Shown: positions 37,803-48,566, counted from the stretch's first letter. The stretch is 64,000 nucleotides of DNA from Hormiphora californensis (GCA_020137815.1 CM035362.1:4688008-4752007); one strand, 5' to 3'. The notes: generated by a model from the sequence alone, not told the origin. Numbers and translations: made by a program.

Positions 37803-38409
37803 AGGGTGTTATTTTTTTGAAGGATCGTGTTTTGATTTTTGATTTTGAGAGTTGCAATGTCCATGATGATGATGCCCTATTTGAGGGCTGTCATAAAACG
37901 TGCATGTTTTTGATACCACGCATTCACGAAATAATATATCTTTTGTTTGGTTGCAGTTTTAAAACATTTTATCTCATGCTCACACAATTGGCAGCGGATA
38001 TTTTTGGGTAGATCCTGTCAGGCTCATCACCAACACACTAATACATTTCACACCAAAAATGTCACACAAAAGCAAAATGTCACACTCAGTCTCATGTCAT
38101 GATTGTCAAACTCATGTTACAAGCAGGTCACACACTCAAATTCTTATCCTTTTATCCTATAGATCGTATTCCTATTATGGCGGCGAATCTGTGAAAAGAT
38201 AAGATTGATTCAAGAACCAATTCTATGATAAAATTCTAAGTTACTAACCCAACATATCTATATAAATAAAAAGAATACTACGAGTAAACCCCCTCTCCCA
38301 GCTCCCCTTCTGTAATATCAGAATCCCCCTCCTTCTATCTTCATCATTCACAGCTTCAGTAAATACCATCCAAACTAGGTACCACAAGCAGCTATTTCCC
38401 AGGGTACAA

Positions 38410-38530
38410 CAACAAACAATCCCCCTAGATCACGTACAAAAATAAACAATTCCCCCTAGATCACGTACAATGATAAATAATTCCCCCTAGATCACGTACA
38501 AATATAACCAATTCCCCCTAGATCACGTAC
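38410..38530. repeat. About 31-bp tandem repeat, 4-5 units
   Basis: Units of AATTCCCCCTAGATCACGTA with an AT-rich remainder, ending a few bases from the stop codon of the minus-strand gene, so they lie in its 3' untranslated or downstream region. Confidence 0.85.
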
Positions 38531-38533
38531 CGG

Positions 38534-41500
38534 TTAGTTTTTGTAGTAGTTGATGGTGGTAGCCCGGGATTTGAGTCGCTGTGCAAAATGATGGTTATCT
38601 CCAGAGTGCTCCAGGACCTTGAATTGTAAACCTGTGGGGGGGGGGGTTGTTGTTGTTCAACTCTGTTACTATAGTCATTCAGCAATACACGCTGCGACGT
38701 TCTCGTGATGTCCATATATGGCGTGTCACGTGATGCACATATAAATGGTGTGTCACGTGATGCCCATATATGGTGTGTCACGTGATATACCTATGAAGTG
38801 ACGGGAAGGAAGATAGTTTCCCTCGATAGAAGCAGTCCTAGTGTCCATCCTGCAACTATACCTCTCATTTCCCATCGGCCAAGTCTGTAGGAAAGGGAAT
38901 TTGGTTGTTAAAATTATTCAGGACATGAAGAGAGCATTATTGCTATGCTGCAGTACAAAGTTTGGTTAAATCAGCCCACTACTTTACTTTTTGCATCACT
39001 GCTATTAATCTCGATATCTCGTTTTCCTATCTCCCTCCCTCCACTAATAAAACAATACCCACCCCACGAAAAAACTACCGTCGTACTCACCAGTAAAACT
39101 ACCATTGAACCTTCACTCTGACTCACCAGGTCGGTAGTGGTAAGGACTCCGTCTTTTCCTGCTCCTTCATCAACAACTTCAAAGCAGGTCAAGGCCTCTC
39201 CAAGTTTTAGGGACCTGGCTGGGGAGCTTTCAGGGACGGAACATACTGCCAACTTGAACCTGAAAGGGAGTTATTTAGATTCCATGTCTGAAATGGTTGA
39301 AATTTCCTAGTTAGAATTAGAGTTTTACTGAACCAAACATATATGTCATACCCAACTCCACCCAAATTAACCCAAATATACACAAATACTTCAACACATC
39401 ACACCTGCACATGAGGATGTTTTTAACGAAGCTAAGGGTAGAAGACCCAGATATAGCCATCCCATCTATAAATATCGCCTCAATGTCCGTAGTGGGAGAG
39501 CCGGGAAAGTTGGTCTTGTAAAAATCATACACCTGACTTCCTGAAATGGGGGGTTAGGAGAGGTCATGGGGGTAGTAGACACGGCTAGGGGTATGTTCTG
39601 TTAAATGGGTCACATGAAGTAACAGCGACCAGTGTTATACTCAGCTCTTCTTCAATTCTCTCGGAAACGGAGAAGGGTAAGGTGTAGAAAATTCCATAAC
39701 ACGGTAAAGCTGGAATCTAGTTTACACCAGTGACCAATATATCACTTCAGATAGAATTGAAAAGTTCACCCATGTAATGGTTGATGACGCGTGTATGTAG
39801 GGTGTAAAGTGTATGTCATGAGCTGTGTGTCATGAGATTGAGTGTATTGTTCTGTGGGACACACTGTCGCAGTTGTTACCGCCTACCGGACGTAACGCGC
39901 GAACTGATCATTAGTATGTGACACTTTTGTGCACGCACTTGAAATGCACCTTTCAAGTGCGCGCACGTGCTTTTTGTGAAGATGAACGAGTTTTAAGCTG
40001 ACAAGCACTTTGTCAGATTCCCAATATCGAACTACCTTAACGTTGTACTACCTGATCCGTCTATTTTGTTAACCACCCGTTATCTACCGTGTTTCCATTC
40101 GTCCACCTTCCCAAAATCATATTGACAGTGGTAGCAGTGAAGCTGACGACATTATGCCATCCGACATTCATGCCCCGGTCTTTGATAACAAAACGAACTT
40201 TGAGACTTATCGCCGTGAGGTCGACATCTGGCTGTTAGGTACTGGCTGCCCCAAGGAGAAACAGGCGGCCCGGTTAGCTCTCCAAATGAAGGGAAGAGCT
40301 AAGGAAGTAGCCCTAGGCGTACCCACCGAGCAGCTCAAGTCTGAGAACGGTGTTAAAATCCTCCTCGATGCCATCGAGAAAGTGTTCGGCAGAGACAAAA
40401 CTGTTTCACTCTTTTCCGCCATTGAAGCTTTTGAGAACTTTATCAGACCAGCTAATCAGAACATGTCAGATTTTATATCAGAGTTTTCCACCTCTATGGA
40501 TCACAAGTGTTAGCCTACAGACTTTTGGAACAATCTAACATCTCCGATGAACAGAAACGACTCCTCAGAACAACCTGTGTTGAAATCAGTCTGGAATGCA
40601 TGATCACACAGATGAAGAGGGCGTATGGGGAGACCCTACCCTCAGCTGCTGAAACCGATCAAACCTCTGAAACATTGACTCTAGTTGTCTGTTACAATTG
40701 TAAGAAGACTGGTCACATTGCCTCTGAGTGTTACAATCGGCGTGGTGCCGTACGGGGAAAACGTGGTGGAGGACGTGGTCAGCGTGGATCTGGCGGTCGA
40801 CGAGGTCAGAGTGGCGATGCCACAGGAGTGTACAAGATGAGCGTTGAAACGGACTATGTCTTGTCATTATCTGAGCAAGTGGGACTTCGTGCGTTGCTGG
40901 ATACTGGCGCCGCTAAGAGTGTGTGTGGCAGTGATTGGTTGAAGAATTTTGAGAAAGAGTCGTGTATTCGAGTGAGAAGAGAATCATGTGAACAGAGAAG
41001 ATTTACATTTGGTGATTTATCAGGAGTTAACTCTACTATGATTGCTTATATCCCAACTGATATTTTTGGTGTGAAGTTTACTGAGTTTGCGGTATATGTT
41101 CTTGATATTAACATTCCCCTTCTCCTATCCAGGCACTTATTGAGTCAGATGGGTGCAGTGATTGACTTTGAGAGGGATCAACTCCGTGTCTCGGGTAAGA
41201 CAACTACATTACATCTTACTGACACTGGACATGTGACAATTGACCTTAATAAGAAGCTTTCACCCACTACTTTGTTAACAAATTCTTGTTCAGGGATCTC
41301 TCCTCCAGCAATTGCCAAGAAACTCCACAAATACTTTGCTCATGGTTCAGTCTCCAAGATCCAGGATATTGTTAAATCCTCGGATCACCCTCGAAAGTCT
41401 GAGATTTGTCAAGAACTCACCAGGGTCACACAAGAATGTGAAAACTGTCTCGAACACAGTGCATCCAAACCACGGAGGAAAGTAGCTCTACCTCTCAGTA

Positions 41501-44500
41501 AAACATTCAACGAATGTCTCGCTATGGATCTCAAGATGCTGAAGTTCAAGTCTGGAGAATCATGCTGGGTACTTCACATCATTGACACACTGACCAGATA
41601 CAGTGTAATGGTCCCCGTGAAATCAAAAACTGGAACTGAGATCACCCAGAAGTTCTTCACCAGCTGGATTAGCATTTTTGGACGTCCACAGAGAATTCTC
41701 AGCGACAACGGTGGCGAGTTCATCAATGATACCCTACTTGAGATGGCGAGCAGACTTGGAATCGAATTAAAGTCTACTCCAGCAGAAAGTCCTTGGTGCA
41801 ATGGGATCTGTGAGAGACATAACAGTATTCTTGGAAAGATGGTTGAGAAGACCAAAGATGACACGAAGTGCAGTATAACTGTAGCTTGTGCTTGGGCTTC
41901 CAATGCGAAGAACCAGTTGACTAACCAGATGGGATTCTCACCACACCAACTCGTGTTTGGGAGCAATCCTACCTTCCCCAGTGTACTGAACGATGATTGT
42001 TTACCTGCCCATGGAGACCAGAAGAGTGAGGACCAAGTGATTTCAGACAATATCAAAGCCATGAAGACCGCCAGGGAGAAATTCATCCAGCTCGAGAATG
42101 CAAGCAGATTAAAGAGAGCTCTAGCAAGTTCGGGACCAACACAGGATCAGACCACCTACGTCCAGGGAGATAAGGTGTATTATAAACGTGAGCAACACAA
42201 GACCTGGTTGGGACCTGCAACTGTAGTTGGAATGACTGAGAACCAAGTACTGATTAAACACGGCGGACAACTACTAAGAGCACACCCATGCAAAGTGAGA
42301 CTGGTACAACAAAGACAAGAACCCCCAGAGGACCAACAACGGAAAGAGGAGTACAAACGAAACGAGGAATCAAGTTCCAAGAGACACGTCCCCGAGATGC
42401 AGACTGCACCGGAAGTGACGACTGATGAAGATGTCCCGGAACCGATAGAGAAATCTAAATTGCAGCCACCGAAGGCTAGCAGAGTCAGACGTCCAAAGAA
42501 GACAGTCCGTGAACCGACCAGAAAATACAATCTTCGGCACAACCGACGACAAACCCCCCCACCAGAGCATCCTGCAGATGAATTACTCATCCCTAGTGAA
42601 ACAGATCCCGAAGAGGACACTCCACAAGATGGACACAGTGAGAGTAACATTGAAGAAGTTCCCAGAGAACCTACTTATGCAGAGATAGCCGTCCCAACCG
42701 AGGACCAGCAGGAGGATGAGGCCACAACAAGTGGACCTGTTGTTGTGAGAGTTCCTGAAAGTGAAACCAGCCCGGATACTGAGGATACACCTGGTCAGAG
42801 AGACATAGAGCCAGATCCCACAGAGGACAGCGCCAGACACAATGAGGAAAAGACTGACTCCAATGAGGACACGTCAGCGCCAAAAGAGGATGTTGCAGAG
42901 CCCGCAGAGGCTGCAGCAAAGACCCCAGATCAAGACACAGAGGACTCAGATCCTGATTCTGATGCTGAGGAGATCATTCTTCTTGCCGCATCTAAACTGG
43001 GCAAGGAAGAAGTGCAGACAGCACGAAATAGGGAGATTGACAAACTCCGTGAATTCAATGTTTTCGAGGAAGTACCCGATACAGGACAACAACCAGTCAC
43101 CACCAGATGGGTGATGACTCGGAAAGATGATGGCACAGTGAAAGCCAGGCTGGTGGCCCGAGGATTTGAGGAAAAACTCGAGGACCCAACTAACTCACCG
43201 ACTGTTACTAAACACGCAGTGAGGATCTTGCTAAGTTTGGCAACTACCAGTAACTGGACCCTGAAAAGTGTTGATGTAACCAGTGCCTACCTGCAGTCAG
43301 ATAAGATGACAAGAGATGTGTTCATCAAACCCCCAACTTACCTCAAGAGGAAGGATGTACTGTGGAAACTAAATAAACCACTGTACGGTCTTGGTGACGC
43401 GGGAAGAAGATGGTACATGTCACTCACCGCAACTTTGAAAAACACTCTCCAGATGTCAAGAATTGACAAGAATGTATTTTTCACCACTGGAGATGACGGG
43501 AAACTACAAGGATTACTAGTAATTCATGTGGATGATATTCTTATTACTGGTGATCACAACTTCTACAAGAAAGTTAAACCCGCTCTTGACAACTACAAGA
43601 TAGGAAGAGTTGAAACAACTGAATTCAACTACCTGGGATGGCAGTTGAAACAGCAAGGAATTGATATTTGTGTAACCCAGGAACAGTATTGTAAGTTTGT
43701 CAGAGAGGATATCCTGGACAAGATGAAAGCTGTTAAACCGGTACCACAGAATCAAGAAGAGGTTGATGAGAATCTTCAATCCTATATGAGAACGGTGATC
43801 GGAAAGTTGAATTGGCTGGCTACCCAAAGTATGCCACAGATCAGTTTCAGTCTCCTTGACATTACGACGAAATCACCCTGGACCGGCAAAGAGTTCAAAG
43901 AACTGAAGAAGATTGTGACCAACCTTTCTCCATCAACGATAACCTTTTCCCCTTTTAACCCTACCTCAGCTGAGATAATTGTTTACACTGATGCCAGTCT
44001 CGGCAACCTTGCTGACAGAAAGAGCGGAGCAGGAGTTGTAGTTTTCTGGGGAGACAGCTCTGATTTCAATTTGATCGCCTACTCGTGTGGCAAGGTAAAA
44101 CGTGTAGTGAAGAGCGTCTTTGCCGCAGAATTGTATGCTGTATCTGAAGGATTGGGATATGGAGTGATGATTAAAGCCCTCCTCCAGGAACTATCTTTTG
44201 ACCCTCCCATCAGACTTTTCACAGACTCCGCACAAGTTGTGAGTTTGGCAAACTCCGTCTCAGCCGTACCAACTGATAAGGGAAGCATCTTGGAGCTACG
44301 TGAAGTTCAAGAGAAGGTCGAAAAGGGAGAAGCATCCATCAACTGGGTGGAGTCGAAGTCTAACCCCGCTGATGTACTCACAAAGCGAGGAGTGAGTCCC
44401 AGAGTGATCGAGAGGATGATCTAGTGTGTTTTTCAACCTACTTGTATTTTTTTTAAACTTTATTTCTCCCGTTTAAATATTTTATCGGACAACTGACTTT

Positions 44501-45482
44501 GTTTTTCTATTCCAGACAAAGACAACATGTACCTTTTCGTATCTCAGTATTTCCACATTGTTAGTTTTTCCCAGTTATCTCTCACTTGTATTGCTACGAC
44601 ATTGACAAATGACAGTTTTAGCCTTGACACGGTTTGGAACCCTCTCGGCGTCCATTGCCTCATCGGTCTCGAGTTCGGTAAGTCCTTTTGAGAAAGAAAT
44701 AGAGGGGAGTGTCATGAGCTGTGTGTCATGAGATTGAGTGTATTGTTCTGTGGGACACACTGTCGCAGTTGTTACCGCCTACCGGACGTAACGCGCGAAC
44801 TGATCATTAGTATGTGACACTTTTGTGCACGCACTTGAAATGCACCTTTCAAGTGCGCGCACGTGCTTTTTGTGAAGATGAACGAGTTTTAAGCTGACAA
44901 GCACTTTGTCAGATTCCCAATATCGAACTACCTTAACGTTGTACCACCTGATCCGTCTATTTTGTTAACCACCCGTTATCTACCGTGTTTCCATTCGTCC
45001 ACCTTCCCAAAATCATATTGACAGTGTAAACCCATATGGGCAAAAGAAAGAGGTCCACTTACCCATATAGTTGATGAAGGGTTTCAGGTTAGCCTGGATA
45101 ATAGTCCCAATAATGTTCAAGTTGATAGCAACAGGTCCTGGTGAGTTAGGACAGCTCAACTCCATGGTTTGTACCCCCTCACGGGGTGACCCTGTTCCTT
45201 CACCGTTAACCTGATGGGAGGGAAACAACTGCAGAATTATCAAAAAACTTCTCACAGACAACCCGGTAAATTGATGTCCAACTGTAATTATCTGAGCCAC
45301 CCCCCGAGAATAGGTTGCAATGCAAATGGAGCCAACCCCCCCCCCGGACTGTTTATACAGATCACTGTTCAACAACTAACCTGAACACATATTTCGTCAT
45401 CATAGGAAATCTCCGCAACAATTTTAAACCGGGTTGTACCAGTGAAGAAGGAATCGGCTCGCTCCAATCTGTTCTCGGCCAT
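38534..45482 (-). CDS. Unrecognised six-exon gene, 236 residues, split by a retrotransposon
   Basis: Minus-strand exons 45381-45482, 45063-45210, 39405-39540, 39127-39259, 38791-38884 and 38534-38631 join in frame with GT-AG borders throughout. The protein starts MAENRLERADSFFTG and ends TTINYYKN. I recognise no domain, signal peptide or membrane segment. Stretches such as LNIIGTIIQANLKPFINYM and DIEAIFIDGMAISGSSTL suggest a globular alpha/beta protein. Six cysteines are spread through it. Intron 2 contains the complete copia element in the opposite orientation; without it the intron would be about 300 bp. The exon chain is strong because all six junctions agree in phase. The function is unknown. 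The gene converges tail to tail with the protease-lectin gene. Confidence 0.72.
38699..38790. promoter_or_regulatory. Cluster of TCACGTGA / CCATATATGG motifs
   Basis: Four tandem variants in about 90 bp, directly adjoining the donor of exon 5 of the minus-strand gene. The same motif recurs at 35.65-36.0 kb and 46.16 kb. Confidence 0.5.
39814..40127 (+). repeat. 5' LTR of the copia element
   Basis: 314 bp, TG...CA ends. It contains a small stem, CACTTGAAATGCACCTTTCAAGTG-like (bases near 39930-39960). Confidence 0.97.
40129..40139 (+). promoter_or_regulatory. Primer-binding site, initiator tRNA-Met type
   Basis: TGGTAGCAGTG lies one base after the LTR. The 3' end of metazoan initiator tRNA-Met with CCA predicts TGGTAGCAGAG, so 10 of 11 positions agree. 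Confidence 0.75.
40154..40513 (+). CDS. copia gag N-terminal part (119 codons)
   Basis: The reading frame starts MPSDIHAPVFDNKTNFETYR and resembles copia-type Gag N-terminal regions (KTNFETYRREVDIWL, ALQMKGRAKEVALGV). It ends at TAG 40511-40513. The rest of Gag, including the zinc knuckle, continues in the -1 frame, which is open from 40456, so the two frames overlap by 58 bp. Alignment from memory with other copia Gag proteins suggests a few residues normally present at the junction are missing here. A small inactivating deletion is therefore as likely as programmed frameshifting. Confidence 0.8.
   Translation: MPSDIHAPVFDNKTNFETYRREVDIWLLGTGCPKEKQAARLALQMKGRAKEVALGVPTEQLKSENGVKILLDAIEKVFGRDKTVSLFSAIEAFENFIRPANQNMSDFISEFSTSMDHKC
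40507..44424 (+). CDS. copia Gag C-terminal part and Pol polyprotein (about 1,305 codons)
   Basis: Residues are counted from 40507. A CCHC zinc knuckle (CYNCKKTGHIASEC, 62-75) is followed by an aspartic protease with DTGA (132-135). The integrase has an HHCC-type region (HKYFAHG..CENC) and catalytic D341, D400, E436 with the DD35E spacing. Reverse transcriptase has a VDD box at about 1008, where most RTs have YVDD; here it reads HVDD. RNase H has D1162 (VYTDAS) and a closing NPADVLTKRG. An acidic Glu/Pro-rich linker separates integrase and RT. No internal stop is present, so Pol itself looks intact. The YGLGDAGRRWY stretch recalls animal GalEa-type copia elements, but that clade assignment is tentative. 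Confidence 0.95.
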   Translation: MLAYRLLEQSNISDEQKRLLRTTCVEISLECMITQMKRAYGETLPSAAETDQTSETLTLVVCYNCKKTGHIASECYNRRGAVRGKRGGGRGQRGSGGRRGQSGDATGVYKMSVETDYVLSLSEQVGLRALLDTGAAKSVCGSDWLKNFEKESCIRVRRESCEQRRFTFGDLSGVNSTMIAYIPTDIFGVKFTEFAVYVLDINIPLLLSRHLLSQMGAVIDFERDQLRVSGKTTTLHLTDTGHVTIDLNKKLSPTTLLTNSCSGISPPAIAKKLHKYFAHGSVSKIQDIVKSSDHPRKSEICQELTRVTQECENCLEHSASKPRRKVALPLSKTFNECLAMDLKMLKFKSGESCWVLHIIDTLTRYSVMVPVKSKTGTEITQKFFTSWISIFGRPQRILSDNGGEFINDTLLEMASRLGIELKSTPAESPWCNGICERHNSILGKMVEKTKDDTKCSITVACAWASNAKNQLTNQMGFSPHQLVFGSNPTFPSVLNDDCLPAHGDQKSEDQVISDNIKAMKTAREKFIQLENASRLKRALASSGPTQDQTTYVQGDKVYYKREQHKTWLGPATVVGMTENQVLIKHGGQLLRAHPCKVRLVQQRQEPPEDQQRKEEYKRNEESSSKRHVPEMQTAPEVTTDEDVPEPIEKSKLQPPKASRVRRPKKTVREPTRKYNLRHNRRQTPPPEHPADELLIPSETDPEEDTPQDGHSESNIEEVPREPTYAEIAVPTEDQQEDEATTSGPVVVRVPESETSPDTEDTPGQRDIEPDPTEDSARHNEEKTDSNEDTSAPKEDVAEPAEAAAKTPDQDTEDSDPDSDAEEIILLAASKLGKEEVQTARNREIDKLREFNVFEEVPDTGQQPVTTRWVMTRKDDGTVKARLVARGFEEKLEDPTNSPTVTKHAVRILLSLATTSNWTLKSVDVTSAYLQSDKMTRDVFIKPPTYLKRKDVLWKLNKPLYGLGDAGRRWYMSLTATLKNTLQMSRIDKNVFFTTGDDGKLQGLLVIHVDDILITGDHNFYKKVKPALDNYKIGRVETTEFNYLGWQLKQQGIDICVTQEQYCKFVREDILDKMKAVKPVPQNQEEVDENLQSYMRTVIGKLNWLATQSMPQISFSLLDITTKSPWTGKEFKELKKIVTNLSPSTITFSPFNPTSAEIIVYTDASLGNLADRKSGAGVVVFWGDSSDFNLIAYSCGKVKRVVKSVFAAELYAVSEGLGYGVMIKALLQELSFDPPIRLFTDSAQVVSLANSVSAVPTDKGSILELREVQEKVEKGEASINWVESKSNPADVLTKRGVSPRVIERMI
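44710..45023 (+). repeat. 3' LTR of the copia element
   Basis: 314 bp, preceded by the polypurine run AGAGGGGAG at 44701-44709. One substitution relative to the 5' LTR. Confidence 0.97.
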
Positions 45483-45496
45483 ATTTATCTGCTGTT

Positions 45497-45930
45497 GGGG
45501 TGTTACTGGGGGTGTTACTATTGGGGTGTTACTATGGGGGTTGTTGCTGTGGTGCTGCGATTCGGACTATGCAGAGCATATCGCCTGAAACGCTCCAAGG
45601 AGTCTAACTCCCGGCCTAACCAAGTAAAACTTGGGAATTCCCTATCCTACTATGGGGGTGTTACTATGGGGGTGTTACTCTGGGGGTGTTACTATGGGGG
45701 TGTTACTCTGGGGGTGTTACTATGCCCTATGGGGGTGTTACTATGGGGGTGTTACTATGGGGGTGTTACTATGGGGGTGTTACTATGGGGGTGTTACTAT
45801 GGGGGTGTTACTATATGGGGGTGTTACTATGGGGGTGTTACTATGGGGGTGTTACTGGGGGTGTTACTATGGGGGTGTTACTGGGGGGTGTTACTATATG
45901 GGGGTGTTACTATGGATGTGTTACTCTATA
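45497..45930. repeat. 15-bp minisatellite (GGGGGTGTTACTATG)n
   Basis: Two blocks, about 45497-45540 and 45653-45930, with unit-length variants (TACTCTG, TACTATATG, TACTG). They are separated by about 110 bp of unique sequence. It starts within 20 bp of the start codon of the minus-strand gene and so occupies its 5' untranslated or promoter region. All plus frames are open and repeat GVTMGVLLWGCYY-like peptides, which is not evidence of coding. Confidence 0.93.
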
Positions 45931-46154
45931 AACTATATCTCCCCCCCCCCCAAATCTCTCGTTTGTTTCTCTCAACCTCCCCTCCTCAAAAATAGTATTA
46001 TCACTCATCATGAAATTGAAACTAAAACCAACCCAAACGTTCAAGACAGGAAAATGCAGCAATAACGCTGCACAGGAGTTACTAATTTCAGTAATCTCTC
46101 TCTTCTCTATCTCAGTCCAGGGTACCATGATCAGACCCCTTTGGGAGTCCATGG

Positions 46155-46180
46155 TGTGTCACGTGATGCCCATATATGGG
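46155..46180. promoter_or_regulatory. Single TCACGTGATGCCCATATATGG motif
   Basis: Another copy of the E-box plus CArG composite seen at 35.65 kb and 38.7 kb. Confidence 0.45.
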
Positions 46181-46376
46181 CATAATGGGATACCACTTTG
46201 CATAATTGCATTCATAACGACAGTGGGGATAATGTGTGAGGATCAGGCAGAGAGAGAGATGAATCTGATGATTATTCCTTCCCATATATATATTCCTCTC
46301 TCACCAACGGGGAAAATGGAGAGAAAATTATTCCAAATAATTACAGTTGGAACAAGCTAACTATAACAGTCGGACC

Positions 46377-46495
46377 CCGATTGACGGGGCCCCGATTTAC
46401 GGTATTTCACCCCGATATTACGGGCACCCCGATTTACCGGGCAAAACCCTTTCTCCGAGCATCCCGGTAAATCGGTGTCCGACTGTATTATGATT
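46377..46495. mobile_element. pogo/Tigger-like MITE (119 bp)
   Basis: The ends are CAGTCGGACCCCGATT and the complement of AATCGGTGTCCGACTG, with repeats of CCCCGATTTACCGGGC inside. TA-rich flanks fit a TA target. Related pieces occur at 8107-8138, 50812-50887 and 56228-56396. Confidence 0.65.
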
Positions 46496-46538
46496 GGTTA
46501 GGTTCCATAAATCATAAAATATATCGAGCTATGATCAC

Positions 46539-46645
46539 CTGTATGGCGGTGCCATACCCCATTTTATATATTTGATTCTAAAATTGGGAGATTCCCTAAT
46601 CTGAGCGTGCGACAGTGCGCTCAGATAGGTCGCGGCGCCAGACAG
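46539..46645. mobile_element. Short MITE family 2, intact copy (107 bp)
   Basis: Ends CTGTATGGCGG and GGCGCCAGACAG, with a perfect 8-bp target duplication ATGATCAC at 46531-46538 and 46646-46653. This is hAT-like. Confidence 0.88.
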
Positions 46646-47149
46646 ATGATCACTGCATGCAGAATTCCTTAATCAATATACTGTGATCCTGACATAATGT
46701 AATATTCTAGTATTCCCAAGAACGGTTATTCCTGCAGCACCGCCATATTATAATTCAGCTCTCTCTGTTGAATATGTCATCAAATCAATGCCGGGGATGC
46801 GTGTGTACCGAGCACATTCAAGCAAAATAAATGAAAGGGAGATACTGATAGAGATCAGGGAGAGACAGAGATATATGAAGAAAAAGAGAGGGAGAGAAAG
46901 AGAGGGAGAAAAAGAGAGGGAGATAGAGAAAAGGCTGACGGGTCACAGATAGTTTTCATTTGTGACAAGTCTATCGTGTAGATGACATATCTACATGGAC
47001 AATACATTTTGTACTGGGTATCTTTTGATTCTCTCTCCCTACCTATACTTTTAGTCTCTCTCTACCCTGTATTTTTTATCCTGACCTCAAACACAGCCTT
47101 GCCACAATTTGACCTGTTTTGGGAAAATCGTATGAGGGAAAGATGGAGA

Positions 47150-47172
47150 GGGAGAGAGGGAGAGAGGGAGAG

Positions 47173-47235
<63 letters not shown>

Positions 47236-47380
47236 TATGAGAGAGAGGGGGGGAGGGGATGGTTGAGGGTTCCTTTCTTTGCTCTCTCTCTTTCTTTCTC
47301 TATCCTCTCCTCTCCCTCTCTCCCTCTCTCTCTTCTCTCTCTCCTCTCCCTCTCTCGTCTCGTCTCTCGTCTCTCTCTCT

Positions 47381-47418
<38 letters not shown>

Positions 47419-47480
47419 CTGCTCGTCCCTCTCTGCTCTATCTCTCTTCTTCTCTCTTCGCCCTGTTCCCCCCCCTCCCC
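47150..47480. repeat. GA then CT satellite mosaic
   Basis: About 85 bp of GA followed, after a 40-bp spacer, by about 200 bp of impure CT, so the DNA can fold back on itself. No gene. Confidence 0.9.
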
Positions 47481-47559
47481 CCCCCATCGCCCTCTTTTCC
47501 CTCTCCCTTCCTTCTCTTTCTCTTCTTTCCCTTTTACGCGCTCCCTTCCCTAGCCTGCT

Positions 47560-48550
47560 TCTTTTTAATATCCCTTTCCCTTCCTCCCTTTCCCTCGAAG
47601 CAGTGGTAACTGCTTTTTTTTATCCCTTCCTCCCTCCACTGCTCCCTCACTACCCCCATCCTCTTTGATTGTGTATTTCTTTACTCCTTCCCTTCCTCTC
47701 CCTCTCCACCCAGTGAGTCACTGCTTTTTATTTTATATCCCTTCCCAACAAAATATAAGCTTTTGAGTGCAGATCTTGCGTGATATTAGACATGAAATCT
47801 TGATTTGCAGTGCACAATTGTGAACATTTTGGGACCAATAAAATTGAAAAGTTCTTGAAAAAAGACCACCCACCTAGTTTTAATAACAAAATATCAACTT
47901 TATTGCTCTATAAAATTGCTCTAAAACCCAATAAACCTAGGTACATCTCGATATATTCAGAGTTTTAACACGTGTAAGTTTCAACACATGTAAGTTTCCT
48001 AATATATATAAATAAATATTGGTGTCTTTTTGATATGACACGCCGGGATGTTGGCGGCCACGGCCACCCATCCCCTCCGTTTTCGCTAATGCACTTGCAG
48101 CTCTAAGAGGAAACTCTATTCTAAGGGTCCTAAGCTCCAGTCCTTGGTAACGCAGTTCCCCCTACATTGCGGGCACGCTAAAACGTGCCTTACTATCGCA
48201 ATGCCCTATGACAGAGGGGTAACTTCGTTACCAACTCCAGTCCCCGGTGATGCCCCCTTGCTCTAAATCCCATTGTCTAATTTCCAATGTGCGGTGCGTG
48301 TCGGAAGTTAGGAGAACAGAGGCTATATATACAATATATAGACTCCATTACATGATGTCTCTCTATCTTTTTCCGTCCTTCTTTCTCTCTCTCTCTACAT
48401 GTCTCTCTATCTCTATCTGTTAATCTTTCAGTTGATCTGTCCCTCTCTTTATATTATATCTCTTGCTCTAGCTGCACACAGTCGTGTGCGGACCTATAGA
48501 CTATTAGTTGTCTGTTGTAATACCACATAGTTGAAGTTCTATCTCGCTCT
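47560..48550. other. Intergenic stretch without a supported gene
   Basis: A/T-rich unique sequence with a direct repeat (GTTACCAACTCCAGTCCCCGGTGATG-like, near 48145 and 48228) and a short CT tract near 48.36-48.42 kb. No exon is recognised. Confidence 0.45.
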
Positions 48551-48566
48551 AACTGGGTAACTGATG

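Larger units (their letters stand above)
39814..45023 (+). mobile_element. Full-length Ty1/copia LTR retrotransposon (5,210 bp)
   Basis: Two 314-bp LTRs (39814-40127 and 44710-45023) start TGTCATGAG and end ATTGACA. I see one difference between them (GTACTACC versus GTACCACC). A 5-bp target duplication, GTGTA, flanks the element (39809-39813 and 45024-45028). The primer-binding site follows the 5' LTR and a polypurine run AGAGGGGAG precedes the 3' LTR. The domain order gag, protease, integrase, reverse transcriptase, RNase H defines Ty1/copia. Near-identical LTRs imply a recent insertion. It lies antisense in intron 2 of the minus-strand gene. Confidence 0.97.

Noticed and set aside
41574-43827. 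Minus-strand open frames inside the copia element
   Set aside because: They are shadows of the uninterrupted plus-strand Pol frame.
45315-46065. Long open frames with GVLLWGCYYGG repeats
   Set aside because: All three plus frames are open because the 15-bp repeat contains no stop; the region is the 5' flank of a supported minus-strand gene.
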